Positions 1 to 7,933 of a DNA stretch of 64,000 nt are shown here, piece by piece. The translations under genes and the position numbers were made by a program. Under the pieces are notes generated by a model. The model worked only from the letters and a program-made list of their open reading frames with translations. It was not told the DNA's origin and made no database searches. How positions within the stretch are numbered: position 1 is the first letter of the stretch; each line of letters starts with the position of its first letter. The DNA comes from Asinibacterium sp. OR53 (lineage in GTDB: Bacteria; Bacteroidota; Bacteroidia; Chitinophagales; Chitinophagaceae): positions 3,443,220-3,507,219 of the forward strand of contig NZ_KI911562.1 in the NCBI RefSeq assembly GCF_000515315.1, written 5' to 3'.

Positions 1-787
1 TATCATAGCATTGGTCATCAGTGGCCTCACCGTTTACCTCTCCCCCGCTGTAAACGGCAACCAGTTGCAACAACTGAGCAAAGACATTGAAGTGATCAAA
101 AGGAACCAGCAATACCAGGGTTCATTGATCAACGAAGTAAAAAGCAAGATACCCGAGAATGCCCGGCTCATCAGCGGCGGCACAGGGTTCCTCATCGATA
201 CCAAAGGTTATATCATGACCAATGCCCATGTACTCAAAGGTTCGGGCGCTATTGTCGTGAATAACCAGGGGCAGGAATTCAGCGCTACCATTGTGCATAT
301 CGACCAGGATAAAGACCTGGCCATTCTTAAGATCAGCGACAAAGATTACGAGCCATTGCACTCGCTTCCCTATAGTATCCGTAAAAACAATACCGATCTC
401 GGCGAAGAGATCTTCACCCTGGGATATCCCCGGAACGACATCGTATACGGAATGGGATACCTGAGCGCCAAAACGGGCTACAACGGAGATTCACTCTCCT
501 ACCAGGTGCAGATCAGCGCCAATCCCGGCAACTCAGGCGGACCCGTATTCAATACCAACGGAGAAGTGGTAGGTGTATTGAGCACCCGCCAGGCACAGGC
601 AGAAGGAGTAGCATTTGCAGTTAAATCCAGGAACATTTTCAGCATGGTGGAAGAACTCAAGAAAAGCGACAGTTCCATGGTAAAAATCAAACTGCCGGCA
701 CGCAGCAGTCTCCGGGGTGTACAGCGCAAGGAACAAATTGCCGAACTGGAGCCTTGCGTATTCTATGTAAAAGCTTACAGCAGATAA
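1..787 (+). CDS. Trypsin-like serine protease, membrane-anchored (5' partial)
   Basis: The reading frame is open to the left edge of the window, so the true start lies upstream. The first in-frame residues (IIALVISGLTVYL) are the end of a hydrophobic membrane helix, so the protease is probably tethered and faces the periplasm. A short coiled segment follows and then an S1C/HtrA-type protease domain. The catalytic triad is visible: His in NAHV (227-229), Asp in DKDLAI (314-316) and Ser in GNSGGP (533-535). The frame stops about 30 residues after the protease fold, so there is no PDZ domain, unlike classical DegP. The substrate is unknown. The family call is secure; a specific role is not. Confidence 0.9.
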   Translation, partial: IIALVISGLTVYLSPAVNGNQLQQLSKDIEVIKRNQQYQGSLINEVKSKIPENARLISGGTGFLIDTKGYIMTNAHVLKGSGAIVVNNQGQEFSATIVHIDQDKDLAILKISDKDYEPLHSLPYSIRKNNTDLGEEIFTLGYPRNDIVYGMGYLSAKTGYNGDSLSYQVQISANPGNSGGPVFNTNGEVVGVLSTRQAQAEGVAFAVKSRNIFSMVEELKKSDSSMVKIKLPARSSLRGVQRKEQIAELEPCVFYVKAYSR

Positions 788-824
788 TCATCGCTCAGAT
801 GAGGATTAGGTCCGATTATGGGCC

Positions 825-902
825 GTCATCCTGAGCGAGCGAAAGCGAGTCGAAGGATCTGCTGAAAGTTTGGTCAGATCCCTCGACTACGTTCGGGATG
901 AC
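825..902. repeat. Dispersed palindromic repeat, copy 1
   Basis: An interrupted inverted repeat lies between two convergent genes. Its ends are GTCATCC and GGATGAC, and inner arms GTCGAAGGATCTG and CAGATCCCTCGAC surround a short loop. A second full copy is at 30225-30309 and a half copy at 5463-5482. This looks like a REP-type intergenic element that folds into a long hairpin, and it may also end transcription from both sides. Confidence 0.8.
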
Positions 903-915
903 GATGGATATCAAA

Positions 916-1821
916 TCAAGCCCAGAGATTATTGGGGTATTCTCCCGCAGCTACCAATTGATCGATGCTGGCCTGTACCACCGGGGCATCTTCTTTATAA
1001 GTAACGCCGAACCATTTTGCTGAAGTAGGTATTACTTTCACTACACCTTTTCCGGATGATACGAACTGTCCCGCTACAACAGGAATGAAAAACTCCGACT
1101 TGAGGTTATTGATATTCTTATCCAGGAACTCGCCGAAAAAGCCTTCACAAACATCAATAAAGCCCGGAGCAAAACAGAGATAGTTCATGCTCACCATTGC
1201 ATTTTCGGATAATACATGATGGGTACCAGTCTCGTCTTCAAAAATAATATCACCGTTGGCCTGGCGTGAAATTTTGGTACGTTCGTTGATATCGGTCAGG
1301 TTATTATCGGCATCCACTTCGCAAACACCCCTGCTCACACTGCCGTTATCGCTCAACGTTTTATTCAGCTCATATCCGATGATGCAATATGTTTTTTCGT
1401 TGCATTTGGTAACGAGAAAATCATAGGCCTTGATGAAAGCATCGCGTCCATAATAATCATCGGCATTGATCACTGCAAAAGGCTCGTGTATCTTGCCTTT
1501 ACAACATAATACCGCGTGCGCCGTACCCCAGGGTTTGGTTCTGTCGGCAGGTATTACCCGGTTGCCGGTAAAAGATTTGAGGTCCTGGTACACATAATCG
1601 ATCTCGATCCGTCCCTTGAGCTTGGGTTCAAAAATGGCTTTGAACTGGTCGGCAAAATCTTCGCGGATAATGAAAACGATCTTTCCAAATCCGGCCTGGA
1701 TGGCATCATAAATGGAATAGTCCATAATGGTTTCACCGGATGGACCGAATGATTCTATTTGTTTCATACTTCCGTAACGGCTGGCCATGCCTGCTGCAAG
1801 GATCACAAGGGTGGGTTTCAT
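916..1821 (-). CDS. Sugar-nucleotidyltransferase family protein
   Basis: This is a 301-residue NTP-transferase-fold protein. The N-terminal signature LAAGMASRYGSMKQ (residues 8-21) is the nucleotide-binding loop of nucleotidyltransferases such as GlmU, UgpA and RfbA. NADDYYGRDAF further on resembles the metal/sugar site of that fold. I chose the ATG at 1821 because it places the signature right at the N-terminus; an upstream in-frame start would add 20 unconserved residues. It probably joins a nucleoside triphosphate to a sugar phosphate or a related small phosphate compound. The substrate cannot be read from the sequence. It is divergent from the PLP enzyme at 1891. Confidence 0.85.
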   Translation of the reverse strand: MKPTLVILAAGMASRYGSMKQIESFGPSGETIMDYSIYDAIQAGFGKIVFIIREDFADQFKAIFEPKLKGRIEIDYVYQDLKSFTGNRVIPADRTKPWGTAHAVLCCKGKIHEPFAVINADDYYGRDAFIKAYDFLVTKCNEKTYCIIGYELNKTLSDNGSVSRGVCEVDADNNLTDINERTKISRQANGDIIFEDETGTHHVLSENAMVSMNYLCFAPGFIDVCEGFFGEFLDKNINNLKSEFFIPVVAGQFVSSGKGVVKVIPTSAKWFGVTYKEDAPVVQASIDQLVAAGEYPNNLWA

Positions 1822-1890
1822 TGATTGGTTTGTTTTGATACTTTCGAGTGGCGAAGCTAAATCATTCGATTTGAGTAACAAACAGCACGA

Positions 1891-2784
1891 ATGTCCTATA
1901 ATTCACAAAATATCAATATTCAATCGCTCGGCAGTTGGGTCAGTGGCGACTATACAACGGTTGATGTATTGCGGCTCGACCGCATACACCCGGTTATAAG
2001 CGGCAATAAATGGTTCAAACTAAAGTACTACTTCGAAGCTGCCGAACGTACCGGTAAGAAAACCATTGCCAGTTTCGGCGGAGCCTACTCCAACCATATT
2101 GCAGCGCTGGCCTATGCAGGACGGGAACGGGGACTGAAAACGATCGGTTTCATTCGCGGTGAAGCCCATTCTCCGCTTTCACATACGTTGGCAGCCGCGC
2201 AGTCTTGCGGCATGGAGCTGGTATTCATCAATCGCTCCGATTACCGTTTTAAAGATGCTATCATCCAAACCCATGCCGATCATGGTTGGTATTGGATACC
2301 AGAAGGCGGCTACGGACCGGAAGGTGCGAGGGGCGCTTCGGAAATACTCAAACTGGTTGATGTTTCGGGCTATTCGCATATACTCTGCGCAGTAGGTACA
2401 GGCACTATGATGGCGGGATTGGTGCGGACAGCATCTGCCAACCAGGAAGTTATTGGCATCAGCGTTATGAAAGGCAATGAAGCGCTGCAAAAAGCCGTTG
2501 ACGATTTACTGGATGCCGGTGATCAACAGAAGCAACATCGCATCTTACACGGTTATCATTTCGGGGGATATGGCAAGCACCCTTCAAATCTGGTACGGTT
2601 CATGCAGGGCTTATGGGAAAATGAACAATTGCCTACCGATATCGTGTACACATCGAAGCTATTATTCGCCGTGAAGGATTGTATTGAGAAAAAATATTTC
2701 CATAAAAACAGCCGCCTCCTGGTTATCCATAGCGGCGGCCTGCAGGGAAACAATTCACTACCACCGCATACATTACCTTTTTGA
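1891..2784 (+). CDS. ACC deaminase/D-cysteine desulfhydrase family PLP enzyme
   Basis: This 297-residue protein belongs to the fold-type II PLP enzymes. SGNKWFKLKYY carries the presumed PLP-binding lysine (about K40), and SFGGAYSNH (61-69) is the conserved phosphate/substrate loop of the ACC deaminase and D-cysteine desulfhydrase group. CAVGTGTMMAGL is the glycine-rich PLP-phosphate site. Members deaminate 1-aminocyclopropane-1-carboxylate or degrade D-cysteine to pyruvate, ammonia and sulfide; sequence alone does not decide which. Length is slightly short for the family (about 300-340). The stop comes just before the next gene, which has its own promoter-like box. Confidence 0.85.
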   Translation: MSYNSQNINIQSLGSWVSGDYTTVDVLRLDRIHPVISGNKWFKLKYYFEAAERTGKKTIASFGGAYSNHIAALAYAGRERGLKTIGFIRGEAHSPLSHTLAAAQSCGMELVFINRSDYRFKDAIIQTHADHGWYWIPEGGYGPEGARGASEILKLVDVSGYSHILCAVGTGTMMAGLVRTASANQEVIGISVMKGNEALQKAVDDLLDAGDQQKQHRILHGYHFGGYGKHPSNLVRFMQGLWENEQLPTDIVYTSKLLFAVKDCIEKKYFHKNSRLLVIHSGGLQGNNSLPPHTLPF

Positions 2785-2799
2785 TAACCCAACAGCTTT

Positions 2800-2807
2800 T
2801 ATCTTTG
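2800..2807 (+). promoter_or_regulatory. TAnnTTTG promoter box, very close to the start codon
   Basis: TATCTTTG lies 6 nt before the ATG at 2814. TAnnTTTG is the Bacteroidota -7 element. So short a distance implies a leaderless or nearly leaderless mRNA. Confidence 0.6.
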
Positions 2808-2813
2808 TACAAG

Positions 2814-3635
2814 ATGAAATCACTACGCTTAATTTTTCCGGCCTGGCTGGCGATGTTTGTTGTATGGAACAGTGCACAGGCCCAGACCACGCTGCCCGGT
2901 TTTACCGTTAAAGAACTCACCAAAGGAAAGACCCAGATCAGTTGGATCAATCCTTACCCTTCCTGCATCCAATTGGCCGTACAGCGGTCTTACGACAGTA
3001 TCACCAATTTCAGGACCATCTTCTCCTCCCAATCGCCCGAATTGCCCTCCAATGGTTTTGTAGACGCGCAGGCAATGCCGGGTTATAAAGTGTATTACCG
3101 CATTTTTTATGTGCTGAGGGGCGGCCAGTATTTCTTTAGCAATGTGAAAAGGGTTGGCGATAACAGTCCGGATACCCGCGTACAACCATTACCCAATGCT
3201 GCTGCCATGACAGCCGATGCTGTCATACGCATTTATAAACGGGGTGAACTGGCGCTCAAATTACCCTACAAAGACTTCCTGCGTTTTCGTGATTCCATCA
3301 TCAACAGAACCAGCGATTCCCTGTACACCGTTGATGCCGATTCCATCGACTGGCGGCCCTTTGTTGCCAAGGCATTATCCTGGGTCCCTTCTCCTTATGT
3401 ATTCACGAACGACAAAGGTTACCTCACCGTGCGCCTGCCCAGTTATAAACAACACCGTTACCGCATTGTTTTCTTAGAAGAAAATGGGCAGGAAATTTTC
3501 CAGATCAAAGCAGTGAAAGAAAACGAAGTAGTGCTGGACAAAGCCAGCTTCATACATTCGGGTTGGTTCCAGTTTGAATTGTATGAAGATGAAAAGCTAA
3601 AAGAGAAGAATAAATTCTTCCTGGACAAAAACTAG
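2814..3635 (+). CDS. Secreted protein of unknown function, fibronectin-III-like N-terminus
   Basis: This 273-residue protein starts with a signal peptide (MKSLRLIFPAWLAMFV, cleaved after a QA/AQ site). The ATG at 2814 fits the signal peptide and the TATCTTTG box; an upstream TTG at 2781 would spoil the signal. The mature N-terminus (ISWINPYPSCIQLAVQRS and onward) resembles one fibronectin type III strand pattern. A second beta-rich unit near the C-terminus repeats the pattern of YRIVFLEENG and WFQFELYEDEKL. I recognise no catalytic motif. Its stop codon TAG overlaps the lipB stop on the other strand through a shared CTAG. Confidence 0.75.
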   Translation: MKSLRLIFPAWLAMFVVWNSAQAQTTLPGFTVKELTKGKTQISWINPYPSCIQLAVQRSYDSITNFRTIFSSQSPELPSNGFVDAQAMPGYKVYYRIFYVLRGGQYFFSNVKRVGDNSPDTRVQPLPNAAAMTADAVIRIYKRGELALKLPYKDFLRFRDSIINRTSDSLYTVDADSIDWRPFVAKALSWVPSPYVFTNDKGYLTVRLPSYKQHRYRIVFLEENGQEIFQIKAVKENEVVLDKASFIHSGWFQFELYEDEKLKEKNKFFLDKN

Positions 3636-4339
3636 ACAAGCGAGGCGTTGAATACTTTTTCAAAATTCTTTCGCACTTCCGTTTTTATTTCATCCATTGG
3701 TATTTCGCGGCCCAGCTCTTTTTGCAGGGAGGTCACCTGCTTGTTCTCTATCCCGCAGGGAACAATGTATTGAAAATAATCCAGGTTGGCATTGACATTG
3801 AAAGCAAAACCGTGCATGGTAATCCACCGGCTGCATTTGATACCCATGGCGCATATTTTCCGTTCGCGTCCTTTTATATCGGGCTCTATCCACACGCCGG
3901 TTTCACCCGGACTCCTTTCTCCCTTCAATCCATAAGTTGCCATGGTAAGGATGATCACTTCTTCGAGGCTGCGTAAATACCATCCCAGGTCGGTACGGAA
4001 TTTTTCCAAATCCAATATCGGGTAACCTACCAACTGGCCCGGGCCATGGAAAGTGATGTCTCCTCCCCTGTTGATATGAAAATAATCGATGCCCCTGGCC
4101 AGCCGCTCCGCTTCGTTGATAAGCACATGCGCTTCTTTTCCGCTTTTGCCCAGGGTATATACGGGCGGATGTTCTACAAACAAAAGATGGTGCAGGGTAG
4201 GCCATTCTGTAACCTTTACCAATTCCTGGTTACGGTATTGTGCCTTGACCGTTGTATTTTCCTGCAATAGCATTTCCTGGTAATCCCACACTTCCTTGTA
4301 ATTTCTTAGACCCAGGTCCTGAAACTGAACTGTTTGCAT
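3632..4339 (-). CDS. lipB: Octanoyltransferase LipB
   Basis: LipB moves the octanoyl group from acyl carrier protein to the lipoyl domains of 2-oxoacid dehydrogenases, the first step of lipoate synthesis. The 235-residue product has the family signature RGGDITFHGPGQ (residues 91-102). The catalytic pair is a lysine in GIKCSRW (about K168) and a cysteine in IVPCGIENK (about C195). The ATG at 4339 gives the family length, and TACCTTTG lies 4 nt before it. A longer in-frame start would add 19 unconserved residues. The promoter overlaps head to head with that of the pseudouridine synthase. Confidence 0.96.
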   Translation of the reverse strand: MQTVQFQDLGLRNYKEVWDYQEMLLQENTTVKAQYRNQELVKVTEWPTLHHLLFVEHPPVYTLGKSGKEAHVLINEAERLARGIDYFHINRGGDITFHGPGQLVGYPILDLEKFRTDLGWYLRSLEEVIILTMATYGLKGERSPGETGVWIEPDIKGRERKICAMGIKCSRWITMHGFAFNVNANLDYFQYIVPCGIENKQVTSLQKELGREIPMDEIKTEVRKNFEKVFNASLV

Positions 4340-4343
4340 ACAG

Positions 4344-4351
4344 CAAAGGTA
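4344..4351 (-). promoter_or_regulatory. TAnnTTTG box for lipB, leaderless spacing
   Basis: Read on the minus strand, TACCTTTG ends 4 nt before the lipB ATG (4339). It sits head to head with the box for the divergent gene at 4384. Confidence 0.65.
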
Positions 4352-4371
4352 TGCCATTGCGTAATTACAAC

Positions 4372-4379
4372 TATTTTTG
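4372..4379 (+). promoter_or_regulatory. TAnnTTTG box for the pseudouridine synthase, leaderless spacing
   Basis: TATTTTTG ends 4 nt before the ATG at 4384, the same spacing as the divergent lipB box. This identifies the start codon and argues against upstream in-frame starts inside lipB. Confidence 0.65.
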
Positions 4380-4383
4380 CCGG

Positions 4384-5436
4384 ATGCACGAAGCAAACGA
4401 TCATTTACCCGAAGAAGGCTCCGAAGAGCTTTATGAGCGCAAGACTTTTTCGGTAGACAAGGGACAGGAACCTTTCCGGATAGACAAATGGGTGCAGATG
4501 CATATCGAAGGAGCCACCCGTAACAAAGTACAGCGCGGTATTGACGCGGGCTTTCTTACCGTGAACGGAAAAGTGGTCAAGAGTAATTACAAGGTCAAGC
4601 CGGGCGATGAGATCGTGATGATGAGTCTCATCAACCCCGATCATACCGAACTCAAAGCCGAGAACATTCCCCTGAACATCGTATACGAAGACGATGCCGT
4701 GATGGTGCTCAACAAACCGGCCAACATGGTCGTACATCCGGGTGTGGGCAATTTCAGCGGCACTTTGCTCAATGGGGTGGCTTATCACCTGCAACAGCAG
4801 AATCCACAGATCGATGAGGAGGCTTTGCCGCGATTCGGACTGGTGCATCGCATCGATAAAAACACCACCGGTCTCATCGTACTAGCCAAGACCGCAGACG
4901 CGGCAGCACATTTGGCCAAACAATTTTTCAATCACACCGTTCAGCGCAAATATGTTGCCCTGGTATGGGGCGATGTGCAGGAAGAAGAGGGAACCATCGA
5001 AGCGCATATTGCACGCCACAGGCAATACCGTAAAATGTTCGATGCCTATCCCGAAGGCGAAACAGGCAAACATGCCATCACACATTACAAAGTGCTGGAA
5101 CGTTTCAATTATGTAACGCTGGTGGAATGCGTACTCGAAACAGGAAGGACCCACCAGATACGCGTGCATATGAAACACATCGGCCACACATTATTCAATG
5201 ATTGGGAATATGGCGGTGATAAAATTTTAAAAGGCACCATCTATACCAAATACAAGCAGTTTGTCGACAACTGTTTCGCGCTTTGTCCGCGTTGCGCCCT
5301 GCACGCACGCACGTTGGGCTTCCAGCATCCTGTTACGCAAAAAGAAATGTTCTTCGAATCACCACTCCCCGATGATATGGCGCAGGTCATTGAAAAATGG
5401 CGGAACTATATGACCCATCGAAAAGATAACGGGTAG
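4384..5436 (+). CDS. RluA-family RNA pseudouridine synthase
   Basis: This 350-residue protein has an N-terminal S4 RNA-binding domain (about residues 30-80) followed by the RluA-type catalytic domain. The motif HRIDKNTTGLIVLAK contains the catalytic aspartate (about D158), and the ETGRTHQIRVHMK motif follows. Together these match RluC/RluD-type enzymes, which isomerise uridines in 23S rRNA. RluD (helix 69) is the likeliest equivalent, but target choice cannot be read from sequence. The start was set by the TATTTTTG box 4 nt upstream; an ORF extending to 4252 would run through lipB. Confidence 0.93.
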   Translation: MHEANDHLPEEGSEELYERKTFSVDKGQEPFRIDKWVQMHIEGATRNKVQRGIDAGFLTVNGKVVKSNYKVKPGDEIVMMSLINPDHTELKAENIPLNIVYEDDAVMVLNKPANMVVHPGVGNFSGTLLNGVAYHLQQQNPQIDEEALPRFGLVHRIDKNTTGLIVLAKTADAAAHLAKQFFNHTVQRKYVALVWGDVQEEEGTIEAHIARHRQYRKMFDAYPEGETGKHAITHYKVLERFNYVTLVECVLETGRTHQIRVHMKHIGHTLFNDWEYGGDKILKGTIYTKYKQFVDNCFALCPRCALHARTLGFQHPVTQKEMFFESPLPDDMAQVIEKWRNYMTHRKDNG

Positions 5437-5450
5437 ACGAGATATGTAAT

Positions 5451-5458
5451 TATCTTTG
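5451..5458 (+). promoter_or_regulatory. TAnnTTTG promoter box upstream of bioB
   Basis: TATCTTTG lies about 48 nt before the bioB start. The leader downstream contains a half copy of the dispersed repeat (5463-5482). Confidence 0.5.
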
Positions 5459-5462
5459 TAAA

Positions 5463-5482
5463 CTTCGTTCGCTCGGGATGAC
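5463..5482. repeat. Dispersed palindromic repeat, half copy
   Basis: CTTCGTTCGCTCGGGATGAC matches the right arm of the repeats ending at 902 and 30309. It lies in the bioB leader, between the promoter box and the start codon. No left arm is present. Confidence 0.65.
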
Positions 5483-5506
5483 GGTCAGTAATTAAATCAG
5501 ACATTA

Positions 5507-6511
5507 ATGATTATGCAAACAGATATTCGCACCAACTGGACTTTAGAAGAAGTTAAATCGATATACGATACCCCGCTGCTGGAGCTGGTATTCAACGCCG
5601 CCACGCTGCACAGGAAATACAACGATACGGCCGAAGTGCAGGTTTGCACCCTGCTCAGCATCAAAACCGGTGGCTGTAGTGAGGACTGCGCTTATTGTCC
5701 GCAAGCCGCCCGGTACAATACCGGTGTAAACGTACAGGCCCTGATGAAAAAAGAGGAAGTGCTGTCTTACGCACAAAAAGCAAAAGACGCAGGCTCTACC
5801 CGCTTCTGTATGGGAGCCGCCTGGCGTGAAGTGAGAGACAACCGCGATTTCGACCGTGTACTGGAAATGGTGAAAGGCGTGAATGAAATGGGCATGGAAG
5901 TATGTTGCACCCTCGGCATGCTCACGGAAGAACAGGCAAAAAAACTGGCCGATGCAGGATTGTATGCATATAATCACAACCTCGATACCAGTAAAGAGCA
6001 TTACGGAGAGATCATCACCACACGTACTTATGAAGACCGTTTGGAAACGCTTGATCATGTGCGTAAGGCAGGTGTAACGGTTTGTTGTGGTGGTATCATT
6101 GGACTGGGAGAAACACATGAAGACCGGATCAATATGCTGCATACATTGGCAACACTGCCCGAACACCCGGAGAGTGTTCCCATCAATGCACTTGTTCCAA
6201 TTGCCGGCACCCCGCTGGAACACAATCATAAAGTAGATGTATGGGATATGGTGCGTATGATCTCTACTGCCCGTATACTGATGCCTGCTACCATGGTGCG
6301 CCTGAGCGCCGGCAGAACAGATATGAGTACGGCAGAGCAGGCGCTGTGTTTCATGGCAGGGGCTAACTCCATCTTTGCAGGCGATAAACTGCTCACAACA
6401 CCCAATCCTTCTTTTGAAGAAGACAATGTGATGTTCTCTTTACTCGGACTCAAACCCCGTGAAGCATTCAAAGCAGAGAAGCAATATTTGAGTGAGATGG
6501 TCAATGGCTGA
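5507..6511 (+). CDS. bioB: Biotin synthase BioB
   Basis: BioB is a radical SAM enzyme that inserts sulfur into dethiobiotin, the last step of biotin synthesis. The 334-residue length is typical. The radical SAM cluster motif CSEDCAYC holds the [4Fe-4S] ligands C57, C61 and C64. The family motifs YNHNLDTS and SAGRTDMS (with a cluster-ligand arginine) are present. The start is either 5507 or the ATG at 5513; neither has a clear Shine-Dalgarno sequence, as is normal in this phylum. No other bio genes are nearby, so it is transcribed alone. Confidence 0.97.
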   Translation: MIMQTDIRTNWTLEEVKSIYDTPLLELVFNAATLHRKYNDTAEVQVCTLLSIKTGGCSEDCAYCPQAARYNTGVNVQALMKKEEVLSYAQKAKDAGSTRFCMGAAWREVRDNRDFDRVLEMVKGVNEMGMEVCCTLGMLTEEQAKKLADAGLYAYNHNLDTSKEHYGEIITTRTYEDRLETLDHVRKAGVTVCCGGIIGLGETHEDRINMLHTLATLPEHPESVPINALVPIAGTPLEHNHKVDVWDMVRMISTARILMPATMVRLSAGRTDMSTAEQALCFMAGANSIFAGDKLLTTPNPSFEEDNVMFSLLGLKPREAFKAEKQYLSEMVNG

Positions 6512-6556
6512 TGTCATCAATTATTGGTAATTTAGCCGTACACCATCAGCTCTGAT

Positions 6557-7258
6557 ATGCGTTTTTATTTCATTTTGTTGCTCTTACCACTGGTGTATCA
6601 GCCGGCAGCCGGTCAGTGCAAGACTTATAAGCTGACTTCCAGGGGAGATACCATCAATTGCACCGATCTCAAAGGGCTCAAGCAGGGCAAGTGGAAAATA
6701 CACGTAGATCCCTTGCGTGGAGAACCCGGTTATGAAGACGAAGGAGGTTTTGTAAACAGCCAGCGCGAGGGTGTATGGCGCCGCTTCAATCTCATGGGCG
6801 ATCTGCTTGCTGTTGAAAATTATCGCTGGGGCTACAAGAACGGTGTATGCAGGTATTTTACCATGGCAGGATTGGAGCATGAAGAAAGCTGGCTGGCCGT
6901 AAACCCTGCCAAAGCTTATGATACTGTTGATGTGCAGGATATTCAAAATCCGGACGTATATAAGAAGGTGGTAGTAAAAATAGAGGGGCACTCCCTCCGG
7001 CATGGGATTTGGAGGTTTTATTTTCCACCAAGCGGGCAAATATTACGAACTGAAAGATATATGCTGGATCAGCCTTATAGTCCGGAAATGGATCGGATGA
7101 AAGAAGATAGTACAAATACTTCTACAAACAAACCGGCAACCGACTCCCTCAAAAACAACGCCGCCGGAAAAACCAAACCCAAACCCAAGGAAGTATTGGA
7201 ATTTGAAAAGAAAAATGCCGGTAAGAAAATAAAGGTCCGCGACGGCCGTACGGGTTAG
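6557..7258 (+). CDS. Secreted MORN/YwqK-like repeat protein
   Basis: This 233-residue protein has a signal peptide (MRFYFILLLLPLVYQPAAG). The mature part carries repeated Gly-x-W/Y units (KQGKWKIHVD, REGVWRRFNLMG, KNGVCRYFTMAG, RHGIWRFYFPPSG), which resembles the MORN-like repeats of YwqK-type proteins. The C-terminal about 50 residues are Lys/Asn/Ser/Thr-rich and probably disordered. Function is unknown; the repeats suggest a beta-hairpin scaffold outside the inner membrane. It is followed by the ECF sigma gene, and cotranscription is possible. Confidence 0.7.
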   Translation: MRFYFILLLLPLVYQPAAGQCKTYKLTSRGDTINCTDLKGLKQGKWKIHVDPLRGEPGYEDEGGFVNSQREGVWRRFNLMGDLLAVENYRWGYKNGVCRYFTMAGLEHEESWLAVNPAKAYDTVDVQDIQNPDVYKKVVVKIEGHSLRHGIWRFYFPPSGQILRTERYMLDQPYSPEMDRMKEDSTNTSTNKPATDSLKNNAAGKTKPKPKEVLEFEKKNAGKKIKVRDGRTG

Positions 7259-7345
7259 GCAACCTTTCTCCACCTGAATCCGTACCTGAATTTAAAGTCG
7301 TAAATTTAAGAGAGGATATCGCATTAAAGCGTTCGTCATTAGCAA

Positions 7346-7933
7346 TTGGACCGGAATAATACCACAATAACGGCTCTCATCAGCGGTTGCTGTAAGAATG
7401 ACCGCCATTGTCAGCGTGACTTGTATCATGCCATGCATGGGTATGCCATGAAAATTTGCTATCGGTATGTTAATAAATTGGAAGAGGCGGAAGAGCTCGT
7501 CAATGAATCCTTCATCAAGCTTTTCAGGAATATCGGGCAGTTCGACGATAGACGCCAGGCAGATACCGAAGCCTTGCTGAAAGGATGGTTCAAGAAAATT
7601 GTTGTGAACACCTGTATTGATTACTTGCGCAAATCGCACCTGAAACTGGTGAGCCGGGAAACAGTACCCGAGGTTGAATCATTTTCCGATATACAGGAAA
7701 ATGGCCTGGACAGGCTTTCTTACCGCGAAATCATTGAAGCCATTCGCAAACTGACGCCAGTATACCGCACCGTCTTTAATCTCTTTGTAATTGAAGGATT
7801 GACCCATGAAGAAATAGCTGAACAGCTGGGGATCAGCGTGGGCGCTTCTAAATCCAATCTCTCAAAAGCAAGACATAACCTCCGAAAAATCATTATGCAG
7901 CAAACCGATTACAAAATATATGTACCATCCTGA
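7346..7933 (+). CDS. ECF-type RNA polymerase sigma factor
   Basis: This 195-residue sigma-70 family regulator has region 2 at about residues 10-90 (LYHAMHGYAMKICYRYV to DYLRKS) and region 4 at about 125-185, with the helix-turn-helix GLTHEEIAEQLGISVGASKS. An in-frame stop at 7340 leaves TTG at 7346 as the only start that keeps the conserved ALISGCCKNDRHCQRDLY segment, so a TTG start is favoured. It overlaps the next gene by 14 nt, the usual arrangement for a sigma factor and its membrane-bound partner. It is probably held inactive by that product. Confidence 0.9.
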   Translation: MDRNNTTITALISGCCKNDRHCQRDLYHAMHGYAMKICYRYVNKLEEAEELVNESFIKLFRNIGQFDDRRQADTEALLKGWFKKIVVNTCIDYLRKSHLKLVSRETVPEVESFSDIQENGLDRLSYREIIEAIRKLTPVYRTVFNLFVIEGLTHEEIAEQLGISVGASKSNLSKARHNLRKIIMQQTDYKIYVPS

